Shown: positions 37,201 through 45,335 of the stretch, piece after piece
Position numbering within the stretch: position 1 is the stretch's first letter
Layout: every line of letters begins with the position of its first letter
Source: Hetaerina americana
Taxonomy: Eukaryota; Arthropoda; Insecta; Odonata; Calopterygidae
Reading direction: 5' to 3'
Assembly (NCBI GenBank): GCA_022747635.1
Contig: JAKTNV010000061.1
Location: 744,001 to 808,000, forward strand
Length of the DNA stretch: 64,000 bases
Notes under the pieces: generated by a model
What the model was told of the DNA's origin: nothing
Database searches by the model: none
Seen by the model: the letters and a program-made list of their open reading frames with translations, nothing else
Program-made: the position numbers and the translations under genes

Positions 37201-40200
37201 GGGGCAACCTGAAATTTATTTTGTTGTCACATGTTTGCTGCTGCAGACCATCACTCTTCACTTTTTTAACTTAAAAATTTTCATATTTTTACAGGGATCA
37301 TTATTACCACGTTACTCTTATGTGTGGCTCTAGGGCTGAAAACAAAATTGATTACCCCTGAAATAATGGTCAGATAAAAATGAGGATGGAGTAGAATTAT
37401 CAACTTCTGAGCAGAGATAAACTTAACATAAATGTGTAATTATAATTCATTAAAAGGCCTTGTGATGATTCGTGATTGCCAGTAGAAGTATACCAATAGA
37501 TTAATCAATCTTTAGTTCAAAAGAATGCACGAGTGGATCAGAATAAGGCTGAGAAGAAATGAATATGTTGCTGTATGTTCCTGAGTACCTAGAGAGAAAT
37601 CGAAAAGTGATGAACACGTATGAAAGTACCTCACTCAGCAATCATCAGGTAGCATCTGGTTTACTCGAAGGTGGAGAAAAAAATCAAAGCATTCCCATTT
37701 AGCTGTCCCCTCCCACTGTTCACAGTGATGCTACCCTAGCATCACTACTGTGCACATCAAGGTTGAATACTTTTTCCACTGGCCTCATATATAAGTGCAC
37801 ATCACCCAAACACCAGGGCAGCATAAACAAATTTATTCACAGAACAGTTATGTCCAGAAGTGATATAATTTTCATAACTATCTACCCTAGAGACATATCT
37901 ACTATTCAACAGATAAATGTATTATTACTCTTAATATTTCATGTGGCCAACAATCATTTTACTCCATTAATGTATGCACATGTTTCCCAAGGTTTAGCAG
38001 TAAAATAAGATCATAGAATTAAACAAGGTATTGAAATATTAAACTCTGCTCAAGATATTATTTTACATGATTTCATTGTGAAATAACACTTTAAATCTGT
38101 TTTGGAAAGATTGAGTCATATTACATCTGTTGATGACCTATTTAGGTAAGAGGTTTTAAAGTCTAACAATTAATTACATACACCAACAATTTAATTATGA
38201 AATGCAAATGATATTCATTCGCAGGGAAACCTTTATGAAGCACTTTTAAAATATGTAATTAAGTCTTGTGACTTTTACAATTTACATCAGACTCATAAGT
38301 GTCCCAATTTAATTAGCCCAATGTTTTCATTTGCCCAAAAATTGTTATACCAGGACATTGTACCCAAAGATAATCCAATGCTTAAGATTTGTTATTGACT
38401 TGAAGGATTAGCTTGTTTTACTTTGTTACTATTTCAAATAGAATATCATTGGATAGCTGTAATAACAAATTGACTTCAAGGTGCAGCGTCATTGCCAGGG
38501 TAACTGCACTTGGGTTATCATTGATGACAATGACATGGATGTCATTTTATATGGATATGCTGTTTGCAATCAGCTCAAAAACTCCACAACCCCTAACCAT
38601 GCACAAACCTTGGCTTTGATCCTCTCTAGCCATTTGGTCACCTGCTCCTTCTCCCGTTCCATTGTTGCCAAATCATTCCTCATTTCTGCTGCAGTTTGGA
38701 TGACGTCTCCCAAGTTATTTCTCGTCACCTTCCCTGCACTCCCTGTCCTTCCAAGGATCACTTCTCTCTCTCGATGAACCATCTTGAAGTCTTCAATCAA
38801 CTTTTCATACTATAATGCAACGGAAATACATTTTAATGCTACATTCCCTTATGAGCCCATAAACTTGGCTACATATTTGACATTATGTGGCTGAAAATTA
38901 AAACATTGTCAACCTCAAGGTCCTTCCTCTCAAAACTAGCCAACAGCTGCTGTATCTAGTAGATATATAATTTGGGCTCAAATTTCATTTTAGCAACCTT
39001 TTAAAATGAAATTTGATCAAATAATGTCCGCTAAAAATGATAACACTGCAAAATTTTAGGCCATACATGTCTATTACAGAGATAGCAGTAGAGGAGGCTG
39101 TTTATTATAGACTAAATTTTTCATAGATATCCCACTGAAGAATAAAATGCATAGCATAGAAAAGAAAGAATACATATTTGATTGCTAACCTGCTGATAAA
39201 GAGCATCTGCTTCTGGGTCTAACAGTACTTCAGGTGGAACTTCAACTTTCACAAGGTATTTGGCCAAATAGGCTCTCCTCTTCAGGTCTCCAATTGGTTT
39301 CTCTAATATCCAATGCAGAATGGAACATACAACAGCCTTATCACCTTCTAATAACTGTCGTCTAAAATTTTTCCTGCATTAAATAAAGGTGGGAAATGTG
39401 GGAATAAACAATTCCCATTATAATGGAATTACATTTTTGATAAATTAATGGAAATTCTTTCCTCTAACTTTACAATCGTTATACAACAGACACAACAAAA
39501 TAAATAAAAATTACTATTTTCTATGCTGCACGATTTTTTTTTATTTTGAACCCTTCCAGAGCCCTGGAAATGATTTTTTCCCGCAAAAAAACTTTATTTT
39601 GAAGAAATTTCAAAATATGCGTATGAATGGGGGGTATTCTGCTCTTCTGATTACCTTAAGTGCACCAGTGGACAAAGTAAGTTCAAAGGGAGATAGGTAT
39701 AAGAGGCAAGAGAAAACATATTTTGGAATCACTGTTATGCATTCTCTAACTCACAAAAAATAATGCAATTTCATTGAATAATTTATAATCCTGTATGCTA
39801 TTATAGCTGATGTTATCTTTGTTTCACCAGAATAGCTTGAGTTTTGTGATGAAACATGATAACTGAGTTCATTTTTTGTTATATTAATGGACAAATAATC
39901 TAAATCAACTGCAACCAATTCTTATAATGCATCTCAACTCTCTTCTCCCAACTGCAGATACGTCACTTCAATAAATAATAGCAGAAGAGGCATGTAAGTG
40001 TATTGTGACTTAAAGTTGGTACTGTCTGGCATTTTATGATAATGATTGAAAAATACCTATGAGGCATTATACTAAACTCATCAGCCCATCATTGAGAGAA
40101 AGCTGTCTCAACATCAGACAAATATCAGTCTAAATTGAACAAAAAAGTCTCATGGTCATTAACAGAAACTGATAAAAAGCATATGTACAACCCCAAGTTG

Positions 40201-40871
40201 GGTGCCAACATAGGGTTATGCCATTAAAAAAACTGGAAAAATCCACAATCACTGTCCACCATACAGACTGACTGATCAAATAATCTAGAGAAGATATAAA
40301 TAGACTTGATTTGGATGAAATGCTCCAGCTTTCGTGCAATGTGAAGAATTAGTTTAAGTTGACAGTCTTGTCAACATTTGGAACTAAAGAAATTTCCACA
40401 AAATTTCCGATATATTTACCAATAAACACTATAAATTATTCAAACTTACGCTATGGAGTCAGGAGGTCTGTACTTTAGCGCTCTTAACATGTTCAACATC
40501 CTCACTGCCATTTTCTCTGGATCTTCTTCATGAATATCAACTTTATTTTTTTGGTCTATTTCGGCCAACACATCCGTCAGTACCTAAACATCAAATCATA
40601 CTTCCCAATTATTTGGTCGGGCATATTCTTGCCATAAGAATGCGTATGAAAAAATAGGACAACAGCCTTGCAAAATTAAAAATGTTTCCAAGCTTAAAAA
40701 TAGGTGTTGTTATATTTATACCAAATGTGCAAATCATTAGATAAGTATTTCATATCCATATACCTGTAAAACCTGTTCGGAGCTCAATGAATCAAAGGAA
40801 ATAATGCTGTAGTTTTTTTCCCAAGGAGGTTTCTTCAGTGCTGACACTATAAACTTAAGCTGCTCACTCAT
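17866..40871 (-). CDS. IFT81: Intraflagellar transport protein 81 (IFT81), at least 14 coding exons
   Basis: IFT81 is an IFT-B core subunit that pairs with IFT74 and binds tubulin for cilium assembly. Exons, in transcript order: 40764-40871, 40450-40583, 39190-39373, 38609-38809, 36860-37055, 35625-35791, 32284-32478, 29769-29978, 27541-27622, 25593-25708, about 21380-21471, about 20806-20968 (end within a base or two), 20164-20292, 17866-17962 (stop TAG). The N-terminus ([20 protein letters not shown]) and the region through [21 protein letters not shown] and LLRRLEEEI follow vertebrate IFT81 closely; the rest is coiled coil, ending [13 protein letters not shown]. Exon phases agree from exon 1 to exon 10. 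The exon 10 to 11 junction does not join in frame as I read it, and a LINE sits there. The segment between the AELGVL and ELRQ motifs is about 30 residues shorter than in human, so one exon may be missed. Total is about 640 residues against 676 in human. Identity is certain; some borders are not. Confidence 0.93.
19517..19845 (+). mobile_element. Degenerate mariner transposase, N-terminal half
   Basis: The frame from 19517 gives [20 protein letters not shown] then [22 protein letters not shown], the first helix-turn-helix of mariner transposases. After a stop and frame change it continues VEDFILLD and [15 protein letters not shown], matching the second DNA-binding helix region. The similarity ends where a SINE begins near 19850. 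The catalytic domain is absent. Located in an IFT81 intron. Confidence 0.65.
19855..20140 (+). mobile_element. tRNA-derived SINE, family II
   Basis: Head TAGTCCAGGGGTAGAGCAAT and a degenerate B box (GGATTTGATACC), body with TACCCTGATGTGTGAATTTT and CTCTACCATCGCCTATCAA, tail CTTCAAGTTGGTTACTGTG. It ends 24 bases from IFT81 exon 13 (20164), within the intron past its donor, and abuts the mariner relic. Confidence 0.7.
21429..24413 (+). CDS. LINE endonuclease-reverse transcriptase (ORF2 protein), 994 codons
   Basis: The protein nicks target DNA and copies its own RNA into the nick. An APE-type endonuclease starts near residue 67 ([13 protein letters not shown]), with [16 protein letters not shown] and the catalytic SDH motif. 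A linker follows, then the reverse transcriptase: [67 protein letters not shown] and the catalytic FADD at residues 734-737. The C-terminal region has the usual [15 protein letters not shown] and VQRRAARFV blocks. There is no stop or frameshift. The ATG at 21429 is outside the element, antisense to IFT81 exon 11; the first 15 codons are host sequence. Confidence 0.85.
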   Translation: MDSSLSRSLSGSITSGDSTYNIINKNIKVTDNTGIDLERHVTRTSPQRRPKLQSGTNKDHIQHQNNLTILVINCRSLKNKSADLEHIIQTHSADIVLGTESWLCNDINDQEIFPIDFKVYRHDRDTRPGGGVFVAVKSHFESRQVSFENNNIESVWCTLLRTNQPNINLCSFYRPPDSDLKTLHTLNDQIHKFTRKYNNSINIIGGDFNLPGIDWDSNIVKSGTRDRESCNSMIKLVQRNSLHQAVRMPTRGKNILDLFLTNTPERIISVSTNEGLSDHKAINVHLDIAIKKIVKPKRKIYNYHKADFESFANQLNSSLPEFKTRLSHVNVEETWTEFVNIMQKGIVDFIPIKYVKANRDPRWYNKDVRKALRKQRMLHSRVKRAGVNTSSPENTQLWDTYRSSKIETKKQLRSALLEFKRKVLCEHLDTDPKAFWSYVREVNGSKQTVACLRDCSNVIHTDSEVKANILNSFFQSVFSNDVATAYLQETIHTPPMEKITVDQQGILKLLNEIKPNKSPGPENIPARVIKHLAPNIAPYLDFIFNKSLTECKVPKIWKTAQITPIFKSGDREDPSNYRPISLTSICCKILEHIIVSSIMRHLDNINFLSDNQHGFRKTRSCETQLGLFTHDLLVSGERGRQVDAIFLDFQKAFDKVPHGKLIHKLKVAGINKGAISWVKDFLSEREQRVVLDGASSDSVRVTSGVPQGSVIGPLLFLIFVNDLNREVKSNIRMFADDTVIYREISGDEDRFILAQDLDCITKWCSNWGLTLNYNKCSVVNFFKRSTGFAYKLAGGDLAVVDTVKYLGATFTKDLTWGTHIRKVCGQANKKLGFIRRIVGKSDSKVKERCYHALVRPHLEYACSVWDPSEKGLIREIEKVQRRAARFVKNSYDKTQSVTEMLMDLGWESLEERRFNARLKLLNKFRSACFSTEVSQIIRTPTYIGRLDHAYKIREIDARTSRLKDSFFPRTIRDSNCRVIDSKNSTCHPQCLKNN
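21474..24923 (+). mobile_element. CR1/Jockey-group non-LTR retrotransposon (LINE), nearly full ORF2, inserted in IFT81
   Basis: The element lies antisense to IFT81, between exons 10 and 11. It runs from an ATCT duplication at 21470-21473 to one at 24924-24927. The single long ORF reaches 24413. A 3'UTR of about 510 bases ends in a short TAGATG hexamer array, a common CR1-type tail. No ORF1 is present, and no Met precedes the endonuclease inside the element, so the copy is probably 5'-truncated. The reading frame is intact over about 980 codons, which suggests a young insertion. The clade is inferred from motifs only. Confidence 0.88.
24414..24923 (+). other. 3'UTR and hexamer tail of the LINE
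   Basis: Non-coding tail of the element after the ORF2 stop. It is T- and GT-rich, with a short GC-rich block near 24860-24895. It ends in about three TAGATG units directly before the ATCT duplication. Short open frames here are not considered genes. Confidence 0.6.
26278..26555 (+). mobile_element. SINE family II copy
   Basis: Same head (CCCAGGGGTAGACTTTTGAC), B-box GGTTTAATTCC and body (TACCCTGATGTGTGAAGTTC, ACTCTACCATCACCTATCAA) as the 19855 copy. IFT81 intron. Confidence 0.7.
26622..26852 (-). mobile_element. SINE family I, head-truncated copy
   Basis: Matches the body and CTACTACTAC tail of the 34450-34765 copy but lacks the tRNA-like head; the match stops near GGGATCAGGATACTAC. IFT81 intron, next to a family II SINE. 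Confidence 0.65.
28245..28390 (+). mobile_element. tRNA-derived SINE, family III, diverged copy
   Basis: Contains CTGGGTTTGACTCCTGGTCAAGGCAAATG-like sequence and CACTGCGAAATTCTCGCATT, matching the 52175 copy. Confidence 0.45.
28915..29370 (-). mobile_element. Decayed RTE-like LINE fragment, copy 1
   Basis: The minus strand gives broken translations resembling the reverse-transcriptase and post-RT region of RTE-type LINEs, with several stops. Its 28925-29000 part is similar to the relic at about 46860-46940 (both contain AAGATGCCTATCATCAACTC-like and GAGCCTATCATCAATTCC-like stretches), which supports a shared origin. It lies in an IFT81 intron. Confidence 0.45.
30876..31236. repeat. Compound AT/GCATAT satellite, about 360 bp
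   Basis: Pure AT alternation interspersed with TGCATA units (e.g. near 30940-30975, 31040-31080, 31118-31200), preceded by a short GT run (30861-30877). The whole array is nearly self-complementary. Long Ile/Tyr open frames in all six frames are artefacts. Intron of IFT81. Confidence 0.95.
32694..32713. repeat. (AAT)n microsatellite, tail of the 32.7-kb LINE
   Basis: Six to seven AAT units on the plus strand, TTA on the LINE strand, directly after the LINE 3' end. Confidence 0.85.
32695..33510 (-). mobile_element. 5'-truncated LINE, C-terminal reverse-transcriptase part only
   Basis: A minus-strand open frame from about 33498 to 32811 encodes about 230 residues of the region after the RT active site. 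It includes [38 protein letters not shown] and [17 protein letters not shown], a layout of Jockey/CR1-type ORF2 C-termini. It ends [14 protein letters not shown]. The frame is followed by a (TTA)n tail at 32695-32713. The catalytic core and endonuclease are missing. A different family from the LINE at 21474. It sits in an IFT81 intron in the sense orientation, with few visible lesions. Confidence 0.75.
34450..34765 (-). mobile_element. tRNA-derived SINE, family I, full-length copy
   Basis: On the minus strand it starts GGGGGATCGAGATGGTGCGG, has a B box GGTTCAAATCCC, then CAGAGGTATCTCGATCCC and GTCCGTCGGATGGGACGTTA, and ends near a CTACTACTACC tail. It is the best-preserved copy here, in an IFT81 intron. 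Confidence 0.75.
35005..35115 (+). mobile_element. SINE family III, diverged copy
   Basis: TAACTAGCTGACATAATCAG, CATTGAGGGATCTGGTTTTG and CAATGAAAAATTCCCATGTG align with the 52175 copy; the B box is worn. Confidence 0.45.
35405..35592. mobile_element. Foldback/MITE-like element, family F, copy 2
   Basis: Starts CGTAACATGGTGAAAACCCTTCATGATGAA, the complement of the outer part of copy 1, then has arms TTTTTCCACATAGAATTTTT and its complement AAAATTCTATGTGGGAAAG around a GTCACAGCATGACCTG centre. It lies immediately downstream of IFT81 exon 6 (ends 35625) in gene direction. Confidence 0.55.
36455..36585. mobile_element. Foldback/MITE-like element, family F, copy 3 (degenerate)
   Basis: Contains CTTTGCTTTTCCATATAAAC, TTGTTACAGACCTTAAGATG and CAATGAAACCTAGC in the same order as copies 1 and 2, with a weaker inverted repeat. 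In an IFT81 intron. Confidence 0.4.
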
Positions 40872-40895
40872 ATTGGGCAGATAAACAGCACGTAC

Positions 40896-41127
40896 CTAAC
40901 ATTTACCATAAAACGCTCAAGACAAACGAATTTAATCTTGAATGAACAGTAGATTTTGGGGCCACTTTACCAAAACCATTACCCTCATTTCATTAATCAC
41001 ACATAAACACAAACAGTTTTATGGATTCCGTTCGTAGCATTGGAATGTTTAAACATGGCCGCGTGAGTTGCCATGGCAATAAGTCAAGGAACACCATCCA
41101 GTAAATCCACTCACTAGACTAACTTAC
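40896..41127 (-). other. Candidate 5'UTR intron of IFT81
   Basis: On the minus strand a strong donor (AAG then GTAAGT, cut between 41128 and 41127) and a modest acceptor (AAATGTTAG, cut after 40896) lie upstream of the IFT81 ATG. If used, IFT81 has an untranslated first exon beginning upstream of 41128. The acceptor is weak and the call rests on signals only. Confidence 0.35.
41067..41080. promoter_or_regulatory. X-box (RFX-family binding site) upstream of IFT81
   Basis: GTTGCCATGGCAAT is a 13-of-14 match to the palindromic X-box GTTGCCATGGCAAC; on the IFT81 strand it reads ATTGCCATGGCAAC. RFX factors (DAF-19 in worm, Rfx in fly) drive IFT genes through such sites. It lies 196 bases upstream of the IFT81 ATG and about 560 upstream of the SPCS2 ATG. 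Context and near-perfect symmetry make it convincing, though binding is inferred. Confidence 0.75.
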
Positions 41128-41639
41128 CTTACCGTGGTGGCCTGAAGAGGCCTCTGATTCAGAAATAAGGGCGCTTAGACGGATAAAATTATAACTAAGT
41201 CATATTGCGATTGCTACCCTCAAATTGACAGGTATCATCGAATTTTCTGTTAATGTACTGTTGTTAATACTTGTGTCATATGTTATTAATCAATTTCAAA
41301 ATTTCTGATAGTGGCATGAGCTATTGAACGCTGATTTTAAGAAAATAAATATTACGATTAATTTTGGAAACTGACAGCATTTTCAAGTAGTTCTTAAAGA
41401 TGCCGTAAGATAGCAAGACGAACATCAATTTCCATATCGCGAAATTTGCTAAGTCGACTTTATATTTGAATTGCATCTCCATACTTGCCCTAATTCTTCA
41501 TTTGACGATATTTTTTATCAAACTGATGATATTTAAACCTTTATTACTGAGAAAATCTTGATGTACCAAGTTTGTATGTGTTTACGAATGAATATCTTAT
41601 GTTGATGCTCTTTGGGATTAACACGTCAGGGATTGAGAT

Positions 41640-42724
41640 ATGGCGTCGAAAAATTCGAAGGATTCTCAAGCAGTAGCTGTTTATGTATGTATTTCAAATT
41701 ATATGGCTTGTAGTGTTATAAAATAAACATACGAGTGAATATTTTTATCACTTAATGTCATTGATTGACGCTGCGTCAGATTTTATCATAAGGTAGCCTC
41801 AAAAACCGGCATGGTGCCATTCACCTTATGTTTCAGGATAAACCTGTCAGAATCAATAAGTGGGACGGTTCTGCTGTCAAAAATGCTCTCGATGATGCAG
41901 TGAAAGAGGTAATTCCCCATGCTAAAGGTTTATGTTCATCGTGGAAATTGAATAAAATATTGGTGATATTATAGAGTTTTCCCTTCCAACTGCCTGTCAT
42001 TAAAATTATTGTATGCTAATAGGTATTAACCAGGAAGTTCAATTATGTGGAAAGCTTCGCCCTGATGGATGGTCGACTGGCAATGTGTGGCTTTGCTGTA
42101 GCTGTGGCAATGTTTGCACTAGTTTGGGATTATCTTTATCCATTCCCTCAGTCTAGGTAAAGTTAACACAATTTATTTTGGTATTCTAAATATTAAAGTT
42201 TTTACCGCAGCTATTTGTGTTCTGATATTTTATTTTGTTATTTATAGGCCTGTACTTATCTTCTGTGTCTCCACGTACTTCATTATGATGGGAGTTTTAA
42301 CATTGTACACCACTTATAAAGAAAAAGGCATCTTTGTTGTTACTATCCAGAAGGATCCTGCAGGTTTTGTGCCAGATAGTATATGGGAAGCCAGTTCTTA
42401 CCTGAAAAAGTAATTTTTCATATTAACATCCATTTTTTATGTATCTTTATGGGGATCATTTTCTGGAGTCTCCTTAATGCCCCAACTCTAATTGTAGATA
42501 TATAATTGTATGCTTAACTCGTTTTTAATTTATGTAGGTACGACGACAAGTACAACCTTGCTCTTATTTGCCGTGATGGACGGACCGGAGCAGTCAGGGA
42601 AGCTACAATTATTAAATCTGTAGCATGTTTCTTCGACGAAAATGGCACCTTGTTGCATGACCTGTTAGAGCCTGAGGTCACAAAACTTCACAATGGGTTG
42701 CTTTCAGATAAAAAAGATAAATAG
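41640..42724 (+). CDS. SPCS2: Signal peptidase complex subunit 2 (SPCS2/SPC25), complete, five exons
   Basis: SPCS2 is a non-catalytic subunit of the ER signal peptidase complex; it contacts the Sec61 translocon and supports signal-peptide removal. Exons: 41640-41684, 41837-41908, 42023-42156, 42248-42409, 42538-42724 (stop TAG). All junctions have GT/AG borders and keep frame, giving about 200 residues, near the usual family length (human about 226). The protein begins [15 protein letters not shown]. Conserved blocks are [38 protein letters not shown] and [14 protein letters not shown]. Two adjacent membrane segments follow (roughly residues 59-78 and 85-107), separated by YPFPQSR, the typical hairpin with both ends cytosolic. 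The C-terminus is lysine-rich. The ATG is the first in frame after the divergent promoter. Introns are short (91-152 bases), unlike those of the neighbouring genes. Confidence 0.95.
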
Positions 42725-43691
42725 TGCATCATTATGAAGCTAAATTATGCATATAGTGAGAGCACCAAATTTATTTAAGCATCGGCAGTGTTGGGCGCCC
42801 GTGAACTTTAAGAACAAGTGAACTTGGGTTATTTTATGAGAGACTTAAGTCGGCTTTTGTGAAGCCAAGAAAAAGTCTGTTACAATTTGTGTTGGTTTGT
42901 GATAAAGCATGGAAGTGGATACTTATATTATATTTTTTTCTGCATCATTTGAAAGTCATCCTTTAGGAAAAATGTGTAAACAATATAGGTCTCTTGGATA
43001 AGTTTCTCACCCTTGCCTCTCATCATCTCTAAATGAAATTGAATTTTCGTTAAGTGGAACAAAAAATTAACCCGGCTCGTTGAGGAGTGACTTAAGGCAC
43101 GTATTTAACGCTGGCACAGTTCCTCATGGTCTTTTCTTACCGTGGCAGTGGTTATACAAGTTTCTTATGGCACGTAATCATGTACTCCATTAATTCCGTA
43201 GATGCATCCCGTGATTTTGATATTATTAGAAGAAAATTGAGTGTGTGCAATTTTAAATTATCTCATGTGATAATTTCTCTTCATTCTGGCGGCAGTGAAG
43301 CCTCATACTGAAAGTTGATTTATAGTGCAATATTTTGCCATTCTTTGATGATGTTCCTCTTAATAGATGTGAGTGTAACTGGATTTCGATGTTAGCAGTA
43401 TAGAAATTTGAGCTAAGCTTGGGTAGCATCTATTTGAATTGCAGAATTATTTCAGTAACACTTGATTAGTATGTTAACTTTGAAGTGGAGGTTGCTGTAA
43501 CGGTGATTAATCGTAGAGAAATTGTTTTTTTATTATTGTCAGGTATTTACTTTCTGTTTTGCTTGATTAATAACTGAGGGGACGAGGCAACATCCGAAAA
43601 TTCCCTACATGATTAGATGGTTAGTCAGTCACATTTGTAACAAAGTGACACACTAACCTGATTTGATTCACCGAAAATTGTTATTAAAATC

Positions 43692-43808
43692 ATGCCGCCT
43701 CCAGTGTTTAACGTTCATTGTGGAAATCAACCCATTGCTGTGAGAAGTTGCCCTCCAACTTCGTTTTTTCTGGATGGAGTGTGCTGTCCTAGGTGGAATG
43801 GCAAGTGA
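43692..43808 (+). CDS. Small Cys-rich open frame, 38 codons, doubtful
   Basis: ATG at 43692 opens a frame beginning MPPPVFNVHCGNQPIAV with several cysteines (HC, SC, GVCC) and ending GK-stop at 43808. The stop overlaps a good donor-like GTGAGT, so the frame could instead be an exon. It lies about 1 kb after SPCS2, possibly in its 3'UTR. I do not recognise a family. Chance is a real possibility. Confidence 0.15.
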   Translation: MPPPVFNVHCGNQPIAVRSCPPTSFFLDGVCCPRWNGK

Positions 43809-44767
43809 GTTTAAGCAATATCTCTTCCATGACCACATATCTACGGGCTCAAGCATCGGTGATGATCCTGCGGCCTGTCACAAATGAGATTTTCCGGGGT
43901 TTGGATGTCGCTGTATGAAAGCAGGTGGCAATGGGAGATTGGATAACCCCTGCCCAAAACGCGCAAAATATAAAATGCTAGGATTTGGCATCGTGTTCGC
44001 AACTACAGCTGGTCGCGGACTTGATATGAAGGTTTAAATGTTATGTTTTAAATAATTTAGGATCTCCATTTGTTTCATTTTTTGCTCCATTTAATTTATA
44101 CTCTTCGGTGGCTGATTGTCTTCCTGGAAAACTTATCTAATCAAACTAGTTTGCCTTATCATAAATTTGTGCATTTTCTCACCAGTTGTTGAGAATTTGT
44201 CGATGTCGAGTAATGCAATGTGTATTTTGAATTGAAAGTACAATCTTGAATGCGAACAGCTCTAAGAGATTCTCGTCTGAGAAATGGCACTACTACTCTA
44301 ATGAGTATGTTTGAACTGCCTTCCATATTGTCTTGGTAAACAGGCTCGGAATGAGAAAAGGGATACTACGAAGTTTTCAATTCTAGGAAGGGAAACCATG
44401 CCATCAATTTTCAATCCAGTAAGGATATTAGACAATGGGACTATATTTTGAATGCGGAACGTGGGTTTATAAATCTTGGATAGTTCTTTTATTTCGATAA
44501 GGAATGAAATTGATGCTGGTTACATTCTCTACTCTTTGGGAGCCAGGAACCGTTGGAATCTATTTTTAATGTCAAATTTAAGATTGAAACTGAACTGTGT
44601 ATTCTATAGAAATTGCATTTCAGTTTTTGTTTGCAATTTTATTACTTATTGTCAGACTCATTTTCCCAAATATTTTTATCTTCGAGTGCACAGAGCTAGT
44701 AATTTTTAGAAATTTGGAGCAGTGTAATTTGTATAGGCAGAACAATGATCTTTGCTGGTGGTAGCCT

Positions 44768-44773
44768 AATAAA
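44768..44773 (+). terminator. Weak candidate AATAAA polyadenylation signal after SPCS2
   Basis: AATAAA lies about 2 kb beyond the SPCS2 stop and 560 bases before PCCA. It is the clearest hexamer I noticed there, but the 3'UTR would be long and I did not check all variant signals. Confidence 0.2.
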
Positions 44774-45335
44774 ACGTAATAGTTATAATTTCTGATCACA
44801 TGAAACAAAATGGGAGAATTTTTTTTCCTCGGCTACATGGAATAGCCAGACATTAAATGTTTCTATTATATATAATGAATTCAAGATTAAAACTGTTGAG
44901 AACGGAACGAAAGCTTTGAAACTTTTATACGCCAAAATTTAAAGTCTTAGGAACGATGATGCCTTACAAAGTTAGTAAAATGTAATCAGCCAACGCGGGT
45001 GACTGATTGAATTTCGCGCAAATTTTGTCTAGTTTCGCTTAGAAAATTTGGGTAAGCAATAGCTTGGACAAGGGCTCATAACAGTATATCTGCGGTAAAA
45101 GAAATGTACGATATTCTTTAATATAGCAATGATATTTCTACGTATGACTGGCGTGCTAACATGTAAGTCGTTTAAGGCCTACGTGAACTTGGTAAGTGGC
45201 ACGTACCAAAGATTCCGGGACACGATGTCGTGTAGCAATATATAGATTCATTAAGTTCTGCTTCAATTTATGACCTAACATTTAGTGGGGATGTACCTTC
45301 GCGATCCTTTCCTGTACATGCATGCTTGTATTCAA

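Larger units (their letters stand above)
40872..41639. promoter_or_regulatory. Shared divergent upstream region of IFT81 and SPCS2
   Basis: The two start codons are 768 bases apart and point away from each other. The region holds the X-box at 41067-41080 and the possible IFT81 5'UTR intron. No TATA box is evident and no repeat was recognised. SPCS2 is a housekeeping gene, so a bidirectional promoter with cilia-specific input on one side is plausible. Confidence 0.55.
42725..45335. other. SPCS2 3'UTR and PCCA upstream region
   Basis: Apart from the doubtful 38-codon frame at 43692, nothing was recognised. The PCCA promoter should lie in the last few hundred bases; no TATA or CpG island is evident. 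Confidence 0.4.
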
